Positions 63,420 through 64,000 of a stretch of DNA of 64,000 bases are shown one piece after another. The DNA comes from Lichenostomus cassidix (Eukaryota > Chordata > Aves > Passeriformes > Meliphagidae). The translations under genes were made by a program, and so were the position numbers. Numbering within the stretch: position 1 is the stretch's first letter; each line of letters opens with the position of its first letter. The stretch covers positions 9,196,547-9,260,546 of the forward strand of contig CM039198.1 in the NCBI GenBank assembly GCA_008360975.2. The letters are read 5' to 3'. The notes beneath the pieces are model-generated. The model made no database searches, was not told the origin of the DNA, and saw nothing but the letters and a program-made list of their open reading frames with translations.

Positions 63420-63625
63420 CACCACATCCCCCACACCCTGCATCCAGCACACCCTGTACCCCGCACTCCCTGTACCCCCTGTACCCCCTGCGCCCCCCGC
63501 ACACACCACACCCCGCACCCTGCACCCCGCACACCCTGTACCCCCTGCACCCCACACACTGCCCCCGCACCCCGCACCCCGCACACCCCTCCCGCATTCC
63601 CCGCTCCCGCACCCCCGCACTCTCC
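63420..63625. repeat. C-rich imperfect tandem array
   Basis: Short units of the type CACCCTGTACCCC, CTGTACCCCCTG and GCACCCCGCACCCC, with almost no G on the plus strand. The complement is a run of closely spaced G tracts. Confidence 0.9.
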
Positions 63626-63676
63626 TCCCCGCATTCCCCCTCACGCCGCCCCCGCCATCTCGGGCCGGCGGTGCCA

Positions 63677-63693
63677 CAGCGCCCCCTAGCGCC
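63677..63693 (-). promoter_or_regulatory. CTCF-like binding motif
   Basis: CAGCGCCCCCTAGCGCC; the reverse complement GGCGCTAGGGGGCGCTG matches the core of the vertebrate CTCF motif (CNNNAGGGGGCGCNG). A motif match only. Confidence 0.55.
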
Positions 63694-63795
63694 GCACCTG
63701 AGCAGCTCGGCTGGCAGCGCTCGCGCCGCGTCCCGTGAGGCACTGCGGCCTGCCGCGCGCAGAGAGGCGGCGGGGAGGCGGGAGAGAGTGAGTGG

Positions 63796-64000
63796 CTGAG
63801 GGACCGAGAGAGCGGCACGGGCAGACTGAGGGACTGGGAGAATGGCACGGACACACAGACACGGACACGCACGGACACGGACAGACTGAGGGACCGAGAG
63901 ACCAGCACGGACTCACGGACATGGACACGGACAGACTGAGGGACTGGCACGGACAGACGGACACGGACAGACAGGCAGAGAGAATGGCACGGACGCACGG
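63796..64000. repeat. Minisatellite with GACTGAGGGAC and GGACACGGACA units
   Basis: Repeats of GACTGAGGGACCGAGAG, GGCACGGACA and ACACGGACAC, with CTGAG landmarks at 63796, 63826, 63886 and 63936, so higher-order spacings of about 30, 60 and 50. The array continues past the window end. Confidence 0.92.

Larger units (their letters stand above)
51230..64000. other. Region upstream of GAS7 (5' flank, intergenic)
   Basis: Holds the CpG-island promoter, a decayed GT-rich field to about 53.46 kb, a G/T-only tract at 55.77 kb, an old CR1 at 59.8 kb and a GC-rich block at the right edge. Between 53.5 and 59.8 kb and between 59.95 and 63.2 kb I see no exon of a recognisable protein. In mammals the neighbour on this side is the skeletal myosin heavy-chain cluster; no myosin sequence is recognisable here. 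Confidence 0.7.
63200..64000. promoter_or_regulatory. Second GC/CpG-rich block, cut by the window edge
   Basis: GC and CpG content climb from about 63.2 kb, with a non-repetitive CpG core at about 63640-63780 between two tandem-repeat arrays. It could be the CpG island of a neighbouring gene or only a GC-rich repeat block; no coding sequence identifies a gene. Confidence 0.55.

Noticed and set aside
63174..63998. Minus-strand open frame of 274 codons.
   Set aside because: It is a translation of tandem repeats and GC-rich DNA (Ser/Val/Arg runs, Gly/Cys runs); all frames are long there.
1..64000. CRISPR arrays, operons, prophage, plasmid or insertion-sequence features.
   Set aside because: The window is avian intron and intergenic DNA; the direct repeats seen are microsatellites and minisatellites without spacers.

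Overview
This is a window of vertebrate, almost certainly passerine bird, nuclear DNA. It carries many 3'-truncated CR1 LINE fragments ending in the CR1 tail (ATTCTGTGATTCTGTG-type). It has two copies of a tRNA-Ile-headed, CR1-tailed SINE of the type described in zebra finch as TguSINE1, and one solo avian ERVL-type LTR. Coding density is very low and introns are long. No bacterial, plasmid or phage content is visible.

The one gene I can support is GAS7 (growth arrest-specific 7), on the minus strand. Three coding exons at its 5' end lie here: exon 1 at 51047-51229 (start codon and complete SH3 domain), exon 2 at 14392-14512 (linker and first half of the WW domain) and exon 3 at 691-762 (second half of the WW domain and start of the Ser/Pro-rich linker). 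The splice phases agree (0, then 1, then 1), and together the exons give about 125 residues that look like the N-terminus of the long, SH3-containing GAS7 isoform. The F-BAR exons must lie beyond position 1. Intron 1 is about 36.5 kb and intron 2 about 13.6 kb.

Layout: 1-690 is intron 3 with a CR1; 763-14391 is intron 2, with both SINEs, several CR1s, and a 0.2-kb segment present twice in inverted orientation; 14513-51046 is intron 1, with CR1 copies in both orientations, a 597-bp solo LTR with target-site duplication, and a 26-bp VNTR next to the exon 1 donor. 50.6-51.7 kb is a CpG island with the GAS7 promoter. 51.5-53.5 kb is a decayed GT-rich simple-repeat field directly upstream. 53.5-63 kb is intergenic DNA with little recognisable content. 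63.2-64.0 kb is a second GC/CpG-rich block with C-rich and ~30-60 bp tandem repeats and a CTCF-like site, cut by the window edge.

I see no new multi-gene system. The best leads are structural and regulatory: the near-identical inverted duplication in intron 2, the unusual repeats packed around the GAS7 first exon, the absence in exon 2 of the methionine that I recall starting short mammalian isoforms, a tandem CAGCAG acceptor, and an open in-frame extension upstream of the annotated start. Nearly all open frames over 60 codons in the window are chance frames in introns or repeats.
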